In this document: in pieces, positions 34,752-44,677 of the stretch | How positions within the stretch are numbered: the stretch's first letter is position 1 | How the letters are laid out: each line of letters starts with the position of its first letter | Origin: Mycobacterium gastri | GTDB lineage: Bacteria; Actinomycetota; Actinomycetes; Mycobacteriales; Mycobacteriaceae | Direction of reading: 5' to 3' | Assembly: GCF_002102175.1 (NCBI RefSeq) | Contig: NZ_LQOX01000147.1 | Span: 93,967-157,966, forward strand | Length of the DNA stretch: 64,000 nucleotides | Notes under the pieces: generated by a model | The model's input: the letters and a program-made list of their open reading frames with translations, nothing else | Told to the model about the DNA's origin: nothing | Database searches by the model: none | Program-made: the position numbers and the translations under genes

Positions 34752-36283
34752 GCGCACCTGCCGTTACCGCCCCCGCCGCCGCCGCGGGAACAACTCCGCC
34801 CAAACCGGCGACCACCCGGGTAACCATGCTGACCGGCAAACGAATGACGGACCTGGTGCTGCCCGCGGCGGCACCCATGGGAACCTATATCGACGACACT
34901 GTCGCGGTGCTGGCCGATCTGCTGGAAGACACCCCGCCCGACGTCTTGGCCGGCTTCGACTTTTCCGCACAGGGCGTGTGGGCCTTCGCCCGGCCCGGAT
35001 TCCCACCGCTGAGACTGGATCAATCGCTCGACGAAGCAGGAGTGGTCGACGGCTCATTGCTCACCCTGGTGACCCTGAGCCGCACCGAGCGTTATCGGCC
35101 GCTCGTCGAAGACGTCATCGACGCGATAGCCGTGCTTGACGAATCGCCAGAGTTCGACCGCTCGGCCCTGGAACGCTTCGTTTGTGTGGCAATACCGGTG
35201 ATGACCCTGCCGATCACCGCGGTCGCCGTTCGGGCGTGGTGGGCAACCGGACGCAGCCCCTTCTGGCCGCTGGCGATCGGCATCATCGGGGTGGCGGTGC
35301 TAGTGGGCTGCTTTGTCGCAACGCGGTTCTACCAGAAAATGGGCCTGTCCGAGAGCCTGCTGCTCGCGGCTTACCAACCGCTCACCGCCGCGGCGGCGAT
35401 CGCTGTTCCGCTACCGCGTGGAGTGCACTCGCTGGGAGCTCCGCAGCTCGCGGCTGCCGCCACGGCCGTGTTGTTCCTGACGCTGATGACGCGCGGCGGT
35501 CCTCGGCGGCGTCATGAATTGGCGTCGTTCGTCGCGATCACATCGATCGCGACCATTGCCGCCGCGGTTGCCTTCGGCTACGGCTACCAGCACTGGGTCC
35601 CTGCGGGTGCGATCGCATTCGGGCTGGTCATCGTCACGAACGCGGCCAAACTGACCGTTGCCGTCGCGCGGATTGCGCTACCGCCCATCCCCGTTCCGGG
35701 CGAAACCGTGGACAACGAGGAACTGCTCGATCCCGTCACCGCCCAGGACGCCACCAACGAGGAGACCCCGACCTGGCAGGCCATCATCGCGTCAGCGCCG
35801 GCGTCTGCCGCACGTCTGACCGAGCGCAGCAAATTGGCCAAGCAGCTGCTCATCGGTTACGTCACGGCCGGGACCCTGGTGCTTGCCGCCGGTTCGATCG
35901 CGGTGGTGGTGCACGGACACTTCTTCGTGCACAGCCTGGTGGTGGCGGGCCTGATCACAGTTATCTGTGGGTTCCGGTCGCGGCTGTACGCAGACCGGTG
36001 GTGTGCGTGGGCAATGCTGGCGGCGGCCGTCGTCATCCCGACAGGTCTGGCGGTCAGGCTCAGCCTCTGGTATCCGCAGCATGCCTGGCTAATGCTGACC
36101 GTTTACCTCGCCACCGCGGTGGTGGCTCTGATCGTGGTGGGAGCGACGGCTCAGATCCGTCGCGTCTCGCCGGTGATGAAGCGGATTCTGGAATTGATCG
36201 ACGGCGCAATGGTGGCGTCAATCGTTCCGCTCCTGCTGTGGATCACCAGCGTCTACGACATGGTTCGGAATATCCGCTTCTGA
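34748..36283 (+). CDS. eccD1: ESX-1 channel protein EccD1
   Basis: The 511-residue product is the same length as EccD1 (Rv3877). It has an N-terminal ubiquitin-like domain (about residues 25-105) and then about eleven transmembrane helices from residue 135 on. EccD forms the membrane-spanning vestibule of the channel. It overlaps espI by 4 bp (ATGA), so the two are translationally coupled. Confidence 0.97.
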   Translation: MSAPAVTAPAAAAGTTPPKPATTRVTMLTGKRMTDLVLPAAAPMGTYIDDTVAVLADLLEDTPPDVLAGFDFSAQGVWAFARPGFPPLRLDQSLDEAGVVDGSLLTLVTLSRTERYRPLVEDVIDAIAVLDESPEFDRSALERFVCVAIPVMTLPITAVAVRAWWATGRSPFWPLAIGIIGVAVLVGCFVATRFYQKMGLSESLLLAAYQPLTAAAAIAVPLPRGVHSLGAPQLAAAATAVLFLTLMTRGGPRRRHELASFVAITSIATIAAAVAFGYGYQHWVPAGAIAFGLVIVTNAAKLTVAVARIALPPIPVPGETVDNEELLDPVTAQDATNEETPTWQAIIASAPASAARLTERSKLAKQLLIGYVTAGTLVLAAGSIAVVVHGHFFVHSLVVAGLITVICGFRSRLYADRWCAWAMLAAAVVIPTGLAVRLSLWYPQHAWLMLTVYLATAVVALIVVGATAQIRRVSPVMKRILELIDGAMVASIVPLLLWITSVYDMVRNIRF

Positions 36284-36396
36284 GCTGTCGGCGTGCGTTT
36301 TTATACACTGCACTGGTGGTCGAAATTGGCGCGATTGGCCTTATGTGAGGTCGGGTAAAATTTGCTCGATGGGTAACCTACAGAAGGGATTTTGCG

Positions 36397-37185
36397 ATGG
36401 CTGAACCACTGGCCGTCGATCCCGCCCGCCTGATTGCCGCTGGAAGCAAACTCGCCGAACTTGTTTTCCCGACGCTTCCCGGGCCAATCGCGGCGACCGG
36501 ATCCGATCCGATATCGGCAGCGATCAACGAGACGATGCCGGGCATCGAATCATTGGTTTCCGACGGGTTGCCCGGCGTCAATGCCGCTCTCAAGCGGACG
36601 GCGACCAGCATGTCTACCGCGGCTGACATCTACAGCAAAGCCGATCAGTCGCTGGGCGACGCGTTGACGCAGTACCAATTCGCCTCCGACGGCCAACAGC
36701 GCGAAGCCAGCGGGTTGGCTGGGGCCGCGGCGAGCCTGACCGGACAGTCTGCTCAATCGCTGGGCGCTCCCGCCGCGCAACTGCTGGGTGCGCCCGCGGG
36801 TGCGGTGTCGCAGCTCGGCCAGGCGGTAAGCGCTCAGGCCGAGGCGCTGTCGCCGCGGGTGGCTGCTACCGTGCCGCAGGTCGTCCAGCTGGCCCCACAA
36901 GCCGGTCAGATGGCGCAGCAAGCGTCTCCGATCGCACAGACCATCAGTCAGTCAGCGCAACAGGCGGGCTCGCAAAGCTCGCAGGGCGCCGGCGCAGCGC
37001 CCGCCCAACTCGCCTCCGACGCGAAACCGGAGCAGCAGGGGCAACTCGTCGATGACACCAAGAAAGACGAGGACAAAGACGAGGAAGATGGGGCCGCGGC
37101 TGGCGCGGCCACGTTGGTCAGCGCTCCCGTCCACGCCGCGCCCGCCGGCGACGCGTCGGCGGGCCCGATCGCAGCACCCGTCTAA
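36397..37185 (+). CDS. espJ: ESX-1 secretion-associated protein EspJ
   Basis: The 262-residue product corresponds to EspJ (Rv3878, about 280). The N-terminal 100 residues are helical and carry the type VII motif YSKAD (Y-x-x-x-D, about 80-84). The rest is Gln/Ala-rich low complexity ending in an acidic Lys/Asp/Glu block (KKDEDKDEEDG) and an Ala/Pro tail. It is a secreted ESX-1 substrate of unknown role. It lies 113 bp after eccD1 and converges with espK. Confidence 0.92.
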   Translation: MAEPLAVDPARLIAAGSKLAELVFPTLPGPIAATGSDPISAAINETMPGIESLVSDGLPGVNAALKRTATSMSTAADIYSKADQSLGDALTQYQFASDGQQREASGLAGAAASLTGQSAQSLGAPAAQLLGAPAGAVSQLGQAVSAQAEALSPRVAATVPQVVQLAPQAGQMAQQASPIAQTISQSAQQAGSQSSQGAGAAPAQLASDAKPEQQGQLVDDTKKDEDKDEEDGAAAGAATLVSAPVHAAPAGDASAGPIAAPV

Positions 37186-37288
37186 GTCTCTCAGCGGCGG
37201 GCATCGCTTTCGCCCAGATCTACTTCAGCGCGAAATTGGGTCGCCAGGTCATATCCAGGTGACGGATGAACGCTGTGGCCCCAGATGC

Positions 37289-37315
37289 GCCCCGGGGCTG
37301 ATGTGGCCCCGGGGT
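37289..37315. terminator. GC-rich hairpin between convergent espJ and espK
   Basis: Arms 37289-37298 and 37306-37315 (CCCCGGGG cores) can pair over 10 bp around a 7-nt loop, 9 bp from the espK stop. There is no T tract, so it is only terminator-like. Confidence 0.35.
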
Positions 37316-37323
37316 CAGCAGGT

Positions 37324-39627
37324 TCAGGATGCCGAGGTCAGGGCGCTGTCGAGCAAACCGGTGACATATCGCCAGTACAGCCAGTCCTCGACCGCTGGGC
37401 GCTGAGCCTCCGCGTCGGGCGCGCCGTATGCCTGGTGCAGGGCGATCTCCTGGCAGTGCCCGGCATAGGCGCGGAACGCCCGCAAGTGGGCCACCTCGCG
37501 GCCGGTGGCGCTGCTGGTCATCGGCTTCATCAGCTCGAACCACAGCATGTGCCGTTCGTCGTCCGGAGGGTTGGCATCGGCCGGGGCCGGCGGCAACAGG
37601 CCCAGCAACTGCAGGTCCTCGGTCTCGGCCAGCTGGGCCGCCGCCGAAGGATCCACCACCTCCAGCCGGGAGCGCCCGGTCATCTTGCCGCTGTCTGGGA
37701 TGTCGTCCACTTCCAGGATGATCTTGGCCACGCCGGGATCCGAGTTGGCCAATTGCTCCGCGGTTCCGATCACCGCCCGCAGCTTCAGGTCGTGAAACGC
37801 GGCCCATCCCTGCACGGCGAGAATCGGATAGGTGGCGAATTGGGCCTTTTCGTCCGCCGGAATGGCGTGGTCGGCACTGGCCATGAACACGTTCGCGGGC
37901 AATTGCACGTGGTCGGGTATGTACGCCAGGCCGTAACTGTTGGCCACCACGATTTCGCCGTCGGTGGTCACCGCCGTAACCCAGAAGAATCCGTAATCCC
38001 CCTCGTCACGGACGTCGGGCGCATTCAATGCCGCTGCGATGCGACGCGCCAACCGCAGCGGGTCGGCCTTGCCGCGGCGGGCACCAGACGCCGCGGCAAT
38101 AGCATCGCGCGCCGCCCGCGCCGCCGAAACCGGCACCGACGGCAACACCGTGAGGTCGTCGGCCGACTCAGGCTTTTCCTTCTCGGGCGGCTCGGGCGGC
38201 GGCGCCGGTCGGGCTGGAGGCGCTATACGCGCCGACGCTGCGCGTGGAGTCGCTGCTGCCGGTGCCCTGCCGGCCGGGCCCAACGGCGCCCGCCCGGTGG
38301 CAGCACGCGAGCCCGCACTTGACGCGGCACCCTGCCCGGTGCTCGGGCTGGCCCCCGCTGACGCCGCGGCAGCGGCGGTCCCGCCGGACATTCCGCGAGC
38401 GGCAGCCGGCATCCCGCCGGCGGCCGCGGGTGCCATCGGCTGTGACGACGACCCGTCGTCGCCATGCGACGGGCCCGACGGAGCCGTCGGTTGCGCGGAC
38501 GGCATCGACGGCGCCTCCGTCGCGGCTGCCGGCTTCACGTGGGCGGGCTCGGTCGACGGGGTTTGCGGCGTCGATGGGGTTCCGGGGTCGCTCGGCATCG
38601 ACGGCTGGCTCGGTGATGGCGACGGGCCCACCGGAGCCGGTTGCGGGCTCGGCGCCGGCGCCGGCGCCGGTGTCGGTGTCGGTGAAACAGGAGCGGATGG
38701 TGCCGGCGCCGGCGCCGGCGCCGGCACGACCGGCGTCACCGGGCTGACCGGCTCCTCCGGCTTCGGCTTGACCGGGTTAACCGGGGTGACCGGCTTAGCC
38801 GGCTTGCCCGGGGTAACCGGTGGGATCGGAGTCACCGGCTTGCCCGGGGTAACCGGGGGGACCGGCCTGGGGGTAACCGGAGTGACCGGGACACCGGGGG
38901 TAACCGGTTTGCCCGGCGTGACCGGGGGGACCGGCCTGGGGGTGACCGGGGTAACCGGTGCACCAGGGGTCACCGGCTTGTGCGGGTTGACCGGCGTCGG
39001 TTCGAAGGGCTTCGGGGCCGGCGGCGCGGGAGCAGGCCGACCCGGAGTTGGTACCACCAACGACGGCACCTCGGGGGTGGGAGGCGTTACCTGGTGGAGC
39101 AGATCTGCCAGCGCGTTGTGCGGCGGTTTCCAGTTCTTGGACTCCAAAACGCGCTCAGCGGCTTCTGCCACCAAGCTGGCATTTGCGCTGTGCCTTTCGC
39201 GGACCACAGACTCGATTGCCGCTTTTCGGGCATCGGCCTCCAAGTCGGTGTTATTCTCCAGCGCGATTATTTCCCGCTGTGCATCGTCGACGTTGTTGTG
39301 AATATCCGACTTTGCTTGTGCGATCAGCCCGGCGATGTGGCGGTGCCAGGTAATGACCCCAACCAGGTAATCCTGCAGCGTGCTCATTTGATTGAGGTTT
39401 GCCCCCAGTGCACCGTTGGCGGCATTGGCCGCGCCACCGGTCCACACACCGCCGTCGAACACCTCGACCTGCTGGTGGCGGCAGGCATCCATCACGTCGG
39501 TGAACTGGTGCAAGACCCGGTTGTACTGCTGCGCCCGGTCGTAGAAGGTATCCTCATCGGCTTCAGGCCACCCGCTCGGCTCGAGCATCTGCCCGGCGTA
39601 TTCTCCTATCGGCCTCGGAATGCCCAT
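37324..39627 (-). CDS. espK: ESX-1 secretion-associated protein EspK
   Basis: The 767-residue product corresponds to EspK (Rv3879c, about 729). The N-terminal 200 or so residues are a WXG/ESX-like helical domain (W-T-G at about 53-55, then AANAANGALGANLNQ). A middle of about 300 residues is built of VTP/PGKP repeats and Ala/Pro-rich sequence. The C-terminal globular domain (about 515-767) includes GDYGFFWVTAVTTDGEIVVANSYG. In M. marinum EspK is secreted and binds EspB, suggesting a chaperone role for EspB export. GGAGGAGAG precedes the ATG. Its length exceeds M. tuberculosis because of the repeats. Confidence 0.93.
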   Translation of the reverse strand: MGIPRPIGEYAGQMLEPSGWPEADEDTFYDRAQQYNRVLHQFTDVMDACRHQQVEVFDGGVWTGGAANAANGALGANLNQMSTLQDYLVGVITWHRHIAGLIAQAKSDIHNNVDDAQREIIALENNTDLEADARKAAIESVVRERHSANASLVAEAAERVLESKNWKPPHNALADLLHQVTPPTPEVPSLVVPTPGRPAPAPPAPKPFEPTPVNPHKPVTPGAPVTPVTPRPVPPVTPGKPVTPGVPVTPVTPRPVPPVTPGKPVTPIPPVTPGKPAKPVTPVNPVKPKPEEPVSPVTPVVPAPAPAPAPSAPVSPTPTPAPAPAPSPQPAPVGPSPSPSQPSMPSDPGTPSTPQTPSTEPAHVKPAAATEAPSMPSAQPTAPSGPSHGDDGSSSQPMAPAAAGGMPAAARGMSGGTAAAAASAGASPSTGQGAASSAGSRAATGRAPLGPAGRAPAAATPRAASARIAPPARPAPPPEPPEKEKPESADDLTVLPSVPVSAARAARDAIAAASGARRGKADPLRLARRIAAALNAPDVRDEGDYGFFWVTAVTTDGEIVVANSYGLAYIPDHVQLPANVFMASADHAIPADEKAQFATYPILAVQGWAAFHDLKLRAVIGTAEQLANSDPGVAKIILEVDDIPDSGKMTGRSRLEVVDPSAAAQLAETEDLQLLGLLPPAPADANPPDDERHMLWFELMKPMTSSATGREVAHLRAFRAYAGHCQEIALHQAYGAPDAEAQRPAVEDWLYWRYVTGLLDSALTSAS
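38735..39000 (-). repeat. Pro-rich VTPGKP/VTPVTP repeats in espK
   Basis: Imperfect repeats of a unit of about 70 bp encode VTPGKPVTPGVPVTPVTPRPVPP-like blocks. Several 15-20 bp stretches are identical between copies, so the array may vary in length between strains. Confidence 0.7.
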
Positions 39628-40041
39628 CGCCTACTCTCCTCCCAACAGCCGCCAGGCCGCAGCGACGAGACCTGTCGGGTAGGTACCCGCAGTGGATCGT
39701 TCGACCGGCGCGCACGCGGCACAGCCGCGGCGCCGGCTTTGATGCGGCGACAGCTGATGAGCGGTACCGGACGTCATGGTTAACAAGCCTAACCGAGGTT
39801 AAGACCAGCTAGATGCGGCAATTTGGGATCGGGACGGCCGCCGAATCCGGCGCCGCGCGGACGTCGGCAATCCTGGCACGGCATGGTGATGTGATCGCTG
39901 CATCGCTCGAACCGCGATGGGACGAGACGCGCGCAGCATGGTGCCAGACGGCATCGGAACACGCCGGAATGACACGGCCGGACGCTGGGCGGCAGCATGC
40001 CGGCCGGCATCCACGTGGCTGAGCACCGAGCTAGATCTGAG
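39628..40041. other. 414-bp non-coding stretch between espL and espK
   Basis: No gene is supported; a 69-codon plus-strand frame at 39813-40022 has no recognisable features. It should contain the espK promoter on the minus strand. A TAACC-GA-GGTTA palindrome lies at about 39788-39799 in the AT-richest part. Confidence 0.5.
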
Positions 40042-40389
40042 CTAGATCAGCCCTTTGTTCATCGTGTCCGACAAGGCGGACAGGACCGCGACCAATTGCT
40101 CGCCCGCCGCGTCGTTGTAAGCCGTCGCCGCGGACTGTGCATTCATCAGCGCTTCGTTGACCCGCGCCCCGACGACTTCCGCGCCCACTTGCTTCAGCAG
40201 GCCCTCCTCGATACGGACCCCGGTGAGCCATTGGTGTCCGTTGATTGTCACCTCGACGGTCTCGGTCTCGTCAGTGCCCCGGAAAGATCCGGTGTTCATC
40301 TGATTGAGCGTCCCATCGAGGGCCGTTTGGAACCGAGCCGCCAGCGCTAACGTCTGGGCGACATGCGGGTCCATTTCCATGCTGGTCAC
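40042..40389 (-). CDS. espL: ESX-1 secretion-associated protein EspL (YbaB-like)
   Basis: The 115-residue product is the same length as EspL (Rv3880c). It has the YbaB/EbfC-like fold: N-terminal helix, then a beta hairpin (ETETVEVTINGHQWLTGVRIEE) and C-terminal helices. In M. tuberculosis EspL stabilises EspE, EspF and EspH and is needed for virulence. It stays in the cytosol. It overlaps the espB stop by 4 bp and is translated after espB. Confidence 0.95.
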   Translation of the reverse strand: MTSMEMDPHVAQTLALAARFQTALDGTLNQMNTGSFRGTDETETVEVTINGHQWLTGVRIEEGLLKQVGAEVVGARVNEALMNAQSAATAYNDAAGEQLVAVLSALSDTMNKGLI

Positions 40390-41777
40390 TTCGACTCCTT
40401 GCTGTCTTGACGACGGCGGTTACCGATGACGGCCTCCGTCCACGCCCGGTCCTCGGTGTATAGCGCCTCGTCGTCTTGCTGGGCGCCCTTGGACTTGGAG
40501 CTTCCCTGACCCTGGCCGTGTGCCCCCATCGGCATGCCCATGCCACCCCCGCCCATCCCACTGCCCGCGGCGGCCTTCCCCTGAGCCGCGCCGGCGATGT
40601 CGCCCGCGGCAGCCGGCCGCACCGAGTCGGTGCCCGCCAGACCCGCCGGCTCACCCAGCGGTGCTCCACCGATACCTCCGCCGCCTCCGCCGCCGCCCAG
40701 CGACATCGGCTTCATCCCCGGCTCCTTCGACAGGTTCGCTGCCGCCTGGTGAGCGGCAGACGTCAGTTCTGCGCTGGATCCGGCCGGCATGCCGCCACCA
40801 GCCCCGCCGGCCGGGGCCATCGGCGCCATCGGCATCCCGGTCGTGGGAGTTCCGCCCGAGCCGCCGGTGATCGTCTGCATTACCGTGCCGGGGATCAAAC
40901 CCTGTGGCTGGGCGGGCGGCGGTGGATCGATCTTGATGGCGGCCGGAGGCTTGGGCGGATTCACCGGTTCCAGATCCGCCTTGGTGGTGTATTCGCTCAG
41001 CACCTGCTCGGATTTGGTCTGGTATTCGGCGTAGAGCTTGATCGCCTGGTCTTTGTAGGCCGGGTCTTTCGACAACTCCTCGAGCTTGGTGATGTCCGCC
41101 AACGAAGGATGTGACCGTCTGGCCCACACTTGCAACTGGACGATGTATTGAGCCTGCTTGGCCAGCGCAGCGCTCAATTTCGCCATGTGGAGTATCCACT
41201 CCTTTTGCTGGTCCATAGAGGCTTCGCAAGCCGTGGCCGCGTCGCCTTCCCAATTCTCGAAAACCCGGAAGCGCTTGATGTCTCCTTGCAGCGCAAGGTT
41301 GACATTGTTCCAGGCCTGCGCAAAGTTGACCAGCGTTGCGCCCTGGTCACCTGCTTCGAGTTTGGTTGCCGCCGCCTTCAGGTCAGTGAAATTACCGTCG
41401 CCGGCCGCCGCCACTTTCGGGGTTTCCTCCAGTTCGCCCGAGCTGTTGCCGCCGGCGCCGCCGGCGGACTGGGCCGACACAGCTGCGTTCCCGTCGCTGT
41501 CGAGCGCGGTCTGAGACTCCTCGTCGACCTCCCCGTAAGCCTTGGCCGCGTTGCGCAGGGACGTCGCCAGCCGTTGCCGCTCCCTGACGCCGGCCTCCAA
41601 GTAGAGCTGCATATTCTCGGCGGACACCGCAAGTTGACGACCGGCGTTGATCGCCGCGGTGAGGTCGCATGGACCTTCCGGAACGTCATTGGGTGCAACC
41701 GCCATCGGGGCCTCCACCTCGGTGGCCCTCTTCAGAATTTCGTCCTGATCCACCGTCACGGTCTGCGGCTGGCTCAT
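40386..41777 (-). CDS. espB: ESX-1 secreted substrate EspB
   Basis: The 463-residue product matches EspB (Rv3881c, 460). The N-terminal 280 residues form the PE-PPE-like four-helix bundle, with YGEVD (Y-x-x-x-D, about 81-85) and WEG (about 176-178) forming the composite secretion signal. The C-terminal half is Gly/Pro-rich and is cleaved by MycP1 in M. tuberculosis. EspB forms heptameric rings and binds phospholipids. AAGGAGGATG upstream of the ATG is a strong ribosome site. It is 99 bp after eccE1. Confidence 0.97.
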   Translation of the reverse strand: MSQPQTVTVDQDEILKRATEVEAPMAVAPNDVPEGPCDLTAAINAGRQLAVSAENMQLYLEAGVRERQRLATSLRNAAKAYGEVDEESQTALDSDGNAAVSAQSAGGAGGNSSGELEETPKVAAAGDGNFTDLKAAATKLEAGDQGATLVNFAQAWNNVNLALQGDIKRFRVFENWEGDAATACEASMDQQKEWILHMAKLSAALAKQAQYIVQLQVWARRSHPSLADITKLEELSKDPAYKDQAIKLYAEYQTKSEQVLSEYTTKADLEPVNPPKPPAAIKIDPPPPAQPQGLIPGTVMQTITGGSGGTPTTGMPMAPMAPAGGAGGGMPAGSSAELTSAAHQAAANLSKEPGMKPMSLGGGGGGGGIGGAPLGEPAGLAGTDSVRPAAAGDIAGAAQGKAAAGSGMGGGGMGMPMGAHGQGQGSSKSKGAQQDDEALYTEDRAWTEAVIGNRRRQDSKESK

Positions 41778-41876
41778 ATCGGATCATCCTCCTTAGTACT
41801 ACAGCCATTATCGTCGCTGAAGCGGAAGGTTCCTGCACCAAAAATTTCGGTCGTCCCCATGCTTGCCGACGCCGCG

Positions 41877-43274
41877 CTACCTTGGCAGGGCCATCTGGTA
41901 GCGACTCTCTTCCGGCGGGGAAACCCGCCGGATCGGCAGCTCGCGATGCCGTGGAGTGCTGATGAGGTTGTGCCGCAGGATCACCTTGTCGACGCCGGAA
42001 TGCGGACCGAGGTAGGTCGTCGCGTTCGGCCACGCGATCTTGGCGACCGGACCGATGTGCGCGCCGATCAGGCTGGCGAACTGCTCGAAGCGCGGACCAA
42101 CCGTCACGATTCCGCCGGCGGCGGCCGAGCGCACAGCGAACTGCGTGAAGGTTTGAGCGTCGCCGAGGTTGATGCTCGCGTCCACGTCGTCGAACGGCAT
42201 ATATACCGGGTACCGGTTCACGGTCTGGCCGACCAGCACACCGGCCGATCCGATCGGCAGCTGACAGTGATGGTTGGGGACGAGATTTTGGCCTTGCAAG
42301 GCGGGCCGCTGGCCGCCGTACAGGCGGGAGAAGCCGCGCGGCGTCTTCGGCTTGCCCACCGTGGTCAGCAACACGGTGGACTGCGGCGGCATCCCGGGAG
42401 CGATGCGGACCCTGGTGACGGTGTGGTCGGCGCGCGCCGACCACCACAAGTCCGGGCCGCCCGGTGCGGTGTAGGCGGCGGTGTAGGCGTCGCGGCCTTT
42501 GATCATCGACCACTTCTCGCGCACATAACCGATGTCGCTGGCGTGGTCATAGTCGTCGAAACTGCGCCCGCACACCGCGTCGACACCATTGCTGGCCAGG
42601 CTGTCGGCGATGCGGGTGGCCGACGCGACCAGATAGCGGGCCAGTCCGGCGACCCCCACATCACGCCGCTGCGCCGACTTGTGGGTACGTTCGGGGTTGG
42701 CCCGCAACATGATCCACGTCCGGCGGCTAGCGGGGGCCGGGTCGGCGCCGATCACCTGTTGGTAGAGGTTCACCACATCCGGCGAGGCGGTGTTGCCGAC
42801 ACGGTAGCCCGCCGACACGACGTCAGCTTCCAAATCAGGGCAGTGCACCGACAGAAGCTCCTCCAACAGTCGGGTGTCCAAGACGTCGTCGGTGTGGGCT
42901 TGCCCGTCGACGATGACCGTTGGGGTGAACGGTCGCGGCTTGAGTTCGATGACCGCGATCAGGCATTCACGGCGCCACCGCACCGCGACGTGGTCCCCGG
43001 GCTTGACGGTGGCACCCACGACCGGCTCGGACGGAACGTCGGGCGGCTTGCGGCGCCGGCGCAGCCACGCGAACATCGTTGCTACCCAGCCGGTTACCCG
43101 ACGCCCGAAGAAGGTGACCGTGGCCACGATGGCGGCCACCGCGACTACCGCTATGCCCGCCCACCAGTAGCGCGTGTGCAGGAACAGCATGATGGTGGGC
43201 GGGCCCAGCACCGCTACCACCAATGTGTGACCGGTGCTGAACCGTAACCGTATCGGACTGAATGGATTCCTCAT
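41877..43274 (-). CDS. eccE1: ESX-1 membrane component EccE1
   Basis: The 465-residue product matches EccE1 (Rv3882c, 462). Two transmembrane helices lie near the N-terminus (about 15-32 and 37-56), followed by a cytoplasmic domain (KPGDHVAVRWRREC, RYLVASATRIADSLAS). EccE sits at the periphery of the ESX membrane complex. I start at the ATG 43274 (MRNPFSPIRL), which overlaps the mycP1 stop by 4 bp; the longer upstream frame runs through mycP1 and is not real. Confidence 0.96.
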   Translation of the reverse strand: MRNPFSPIRLRFSTGHTLVVAVLGPPTIMLFLHTRYWWAGIAVVAVAAIVATVTFFGRRVTGWVATMFAWLRRRRKPPDVPSEPVVGATVKPGDHVAVRWRRECLIAVIELKPRPFTPTVIVDGQAHTDDVLDTRLLEELLSVHCPDLEADVVSAGYRVGNTASPDVVNLYQQVIGADPAPASRRTWIMLRANPERTHKSAQRRDVGVAGLARYLVASATRIADSLASNGVDAVCGRSFDDYDHASDIGYVREKWSMIKGRDAYTAAYTAPGGPDLWWSARADHTVTRVRIAPGMPPQSTVLLTTVGKPKTPRGFSRLYGGQRPALQGQNLVPNHHCQLPIGSAGVLVGQTVNRYPVYMPFDDVDASINLGDAQTFTQFAVRSAAAGGIVTVGPRFEQFASLIGAHIGPVAKIAWPNATTYLGPHSGVDKVILRHNLISTPRHRELPIRRVSPPEESRYQMALPR

Positions 43275-44611
43275 CGGCGCCTCAGCGCCCGCGCGCTCAG
43301 TCCGCCGAGTGCCAGCGCCAGCGTCAGGCCCAGAACCGACAGCGCCACGATGGTGATCGGGCGACGATCCGGGCCGGGTTCTACCACGGGAGGTGGAATT
43401 CGTCTCACGTTGAACGGGGCCGACGCGGGTCCCGGCGGGATGTCCCAGGTCAACGCCGCCACCGCATTGATCACGCCGGCGCCGACGAGGTTGTTGACTC
43501 CGCCTCCCGGATGTCGCGCGGTGGCGGTGATCCGGTTGATCACCTGCAACGGGGTCAGCTCCGGGAACCGCTGCCGCACCAGCGCCGCCAGACCCGAGAC
43601 ATACGCCGCGGCAAACGAGGTGCCGGCGATCGGGATCGGCCCCTCGCGGCCCGGCAGGGCATTCACCGGCTCGCCGCGGTCGCCGAGGGCGACGATGTTC
43701 TCCGCTGGGGCCGCCACGCCCACCCACGGTCCATGCATGGAGAAGGAGCTGGGCACACCGCTTTCGCCGATGCCCCCGACCGCCAGCACCAGGGGCGCGT
43801 ACCACGCGGGCGTGACGACCGTCTGCACCTTGTTCCAGCCACGAGAGTCGCCGGGGGCCGACGCGTCCGGCAGCGGGTTCTGCGCGCAGTCGCCACCGGT
43901 GTTGCCGGCCGCAACGACCACCACGGCGTTTTTGACGTTGACCGCGTAATTGATCGCCGCGCCCAGGCCGATCTCGTCGATGGGCCGGGTCACCTTGTAA
44001 CAGGCCGCTTCACTGATGTTGATCACACCGGCACCCAGATTGGCCGCATGCACGACCGCGCGGGCCAGGCTGCGGATGGACCCGGCCGCCGGGGTGGCGT
44101 TGGGGTCGTTGGGATTGGGTTGGGTACCAACCGGTTCGAAGGCCTCGGACGTCTGCCGCAACGACAGCAGCCGGGCATCGGGTGCGACGCCGACGAACCC
44201 GTCGGTGGGCGCCGGCCGGCCCGCGATGATCGAGGCGGTCAGCGTCCCGTGCGCGTCGCAGTCGGACAGGCCGTCGCCGGCCTGGTCGACGAAGTCGCCG
44301 CCCGGTTCCGCCGGTACCCGTGGCGACGCGTCGACACCGGTGTCGATCACCGCCACCGTCACCCCGGCTCCGGTTGCGAACTTGTGCGCCTCCGAGACGC
44401 CGAGATAGGCGTTGCTCCACGGTGGATCGTGAAAGCTCGAATCCGGCAAGGTCGTGGGATTCGAGCACAGGACGCGCTGTTCGGTGGGCTGGTCGGGGCC
44501 GGTGACGTCGGGCGGTACCGCACCGGGGTCGATCGATGGGGGATTGATTGCCAACGCGGGCGGCGCGTTGAGCAACGCCAGCACCACCGCCGTCAGCAAG
44601 ATCCGGTGCAC
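43271..44611 (-). CDS. mycP1: ESX-1 mycosin protease MycP1
   Basis: The 446-residue subtilisin-like serine protease is the same length as MycP1 (Rv3883c). The N-terminal signal peptide is VHRILLTAVVLALLNAPPALA (GTG start). The catalytic triad is Asp90 (VIDTGVD), His121 (DCDAHGT) and Ser about 332 (GTSFAAAY). A C-terminal transmembrane helix anchors it facing the periplasm. MycP1 stabilises the ESX-1 membrane complex and cleaves EspB. The start at 44611 is 15 codons into the longer frame and matches the known N-terminus. Confidence 0.97.
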   Translation of the reverse strand: MHRILLTAVVLALLNAPPALAINPPSIDPGAVPPDVTGPDQPTEQRVLCSNPTTLPDSSFHDPPWSNAYLGVSEAHKFATGAGVTVAVIDTGVDASPRVPAEPGGDFVDQAGDGLSDCDAHGTLTASIIAGRPAPTDGFVGVAPDARLLSLRQTSEAFEPVGTQPNPNDPNATPAAGSIRSLARAVVHAANLGAGVINISEAACYKVTRPIDEIGLGAAINYAVNVKNAVVVVAAGNTGGDCAQNPLPDASAPGDSRGWNKVQTVVTPAWYAPLVLAVGGIGESGVPSSFSMHGPWVGVAAPAENIVALGDRGEPVNALPGREGPIPIAGTSFAAAYVSGLAALVRQRFPELTPLQVINRITATARHPGGGVNNLVGAGVINAVAALTWDIPPGPASAPFNVRRIPPPVVEPGPDRRPITIVALSVLGLTLALALGGLSARALRRR

Positions 44612-44677
44612 CCCGGAATCACTCCGTTCATTTAAGCCGCGTTGCCGACCTGGCATCTGCGTGTCAGGTCTGCGTGC

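Noticed and set aside
39813..40022. 69-codon plus-strand frame between espK and espL
   Set aside because: Only weakly protein-like, no ribosome site, no known relative at this place.
41130..43247. 705-codon plus-strand frame opposite espB and eccE1
   Set aside because: Antisense shadow; composition is Arg/His-rich and both underlying genes are well supported.
43262..44635. 457-codon plus-strand frame opposite mycP1
   Set aside because: Antisense to a gene with a complete catalytic triad and signal peptide; no motifs of its own.
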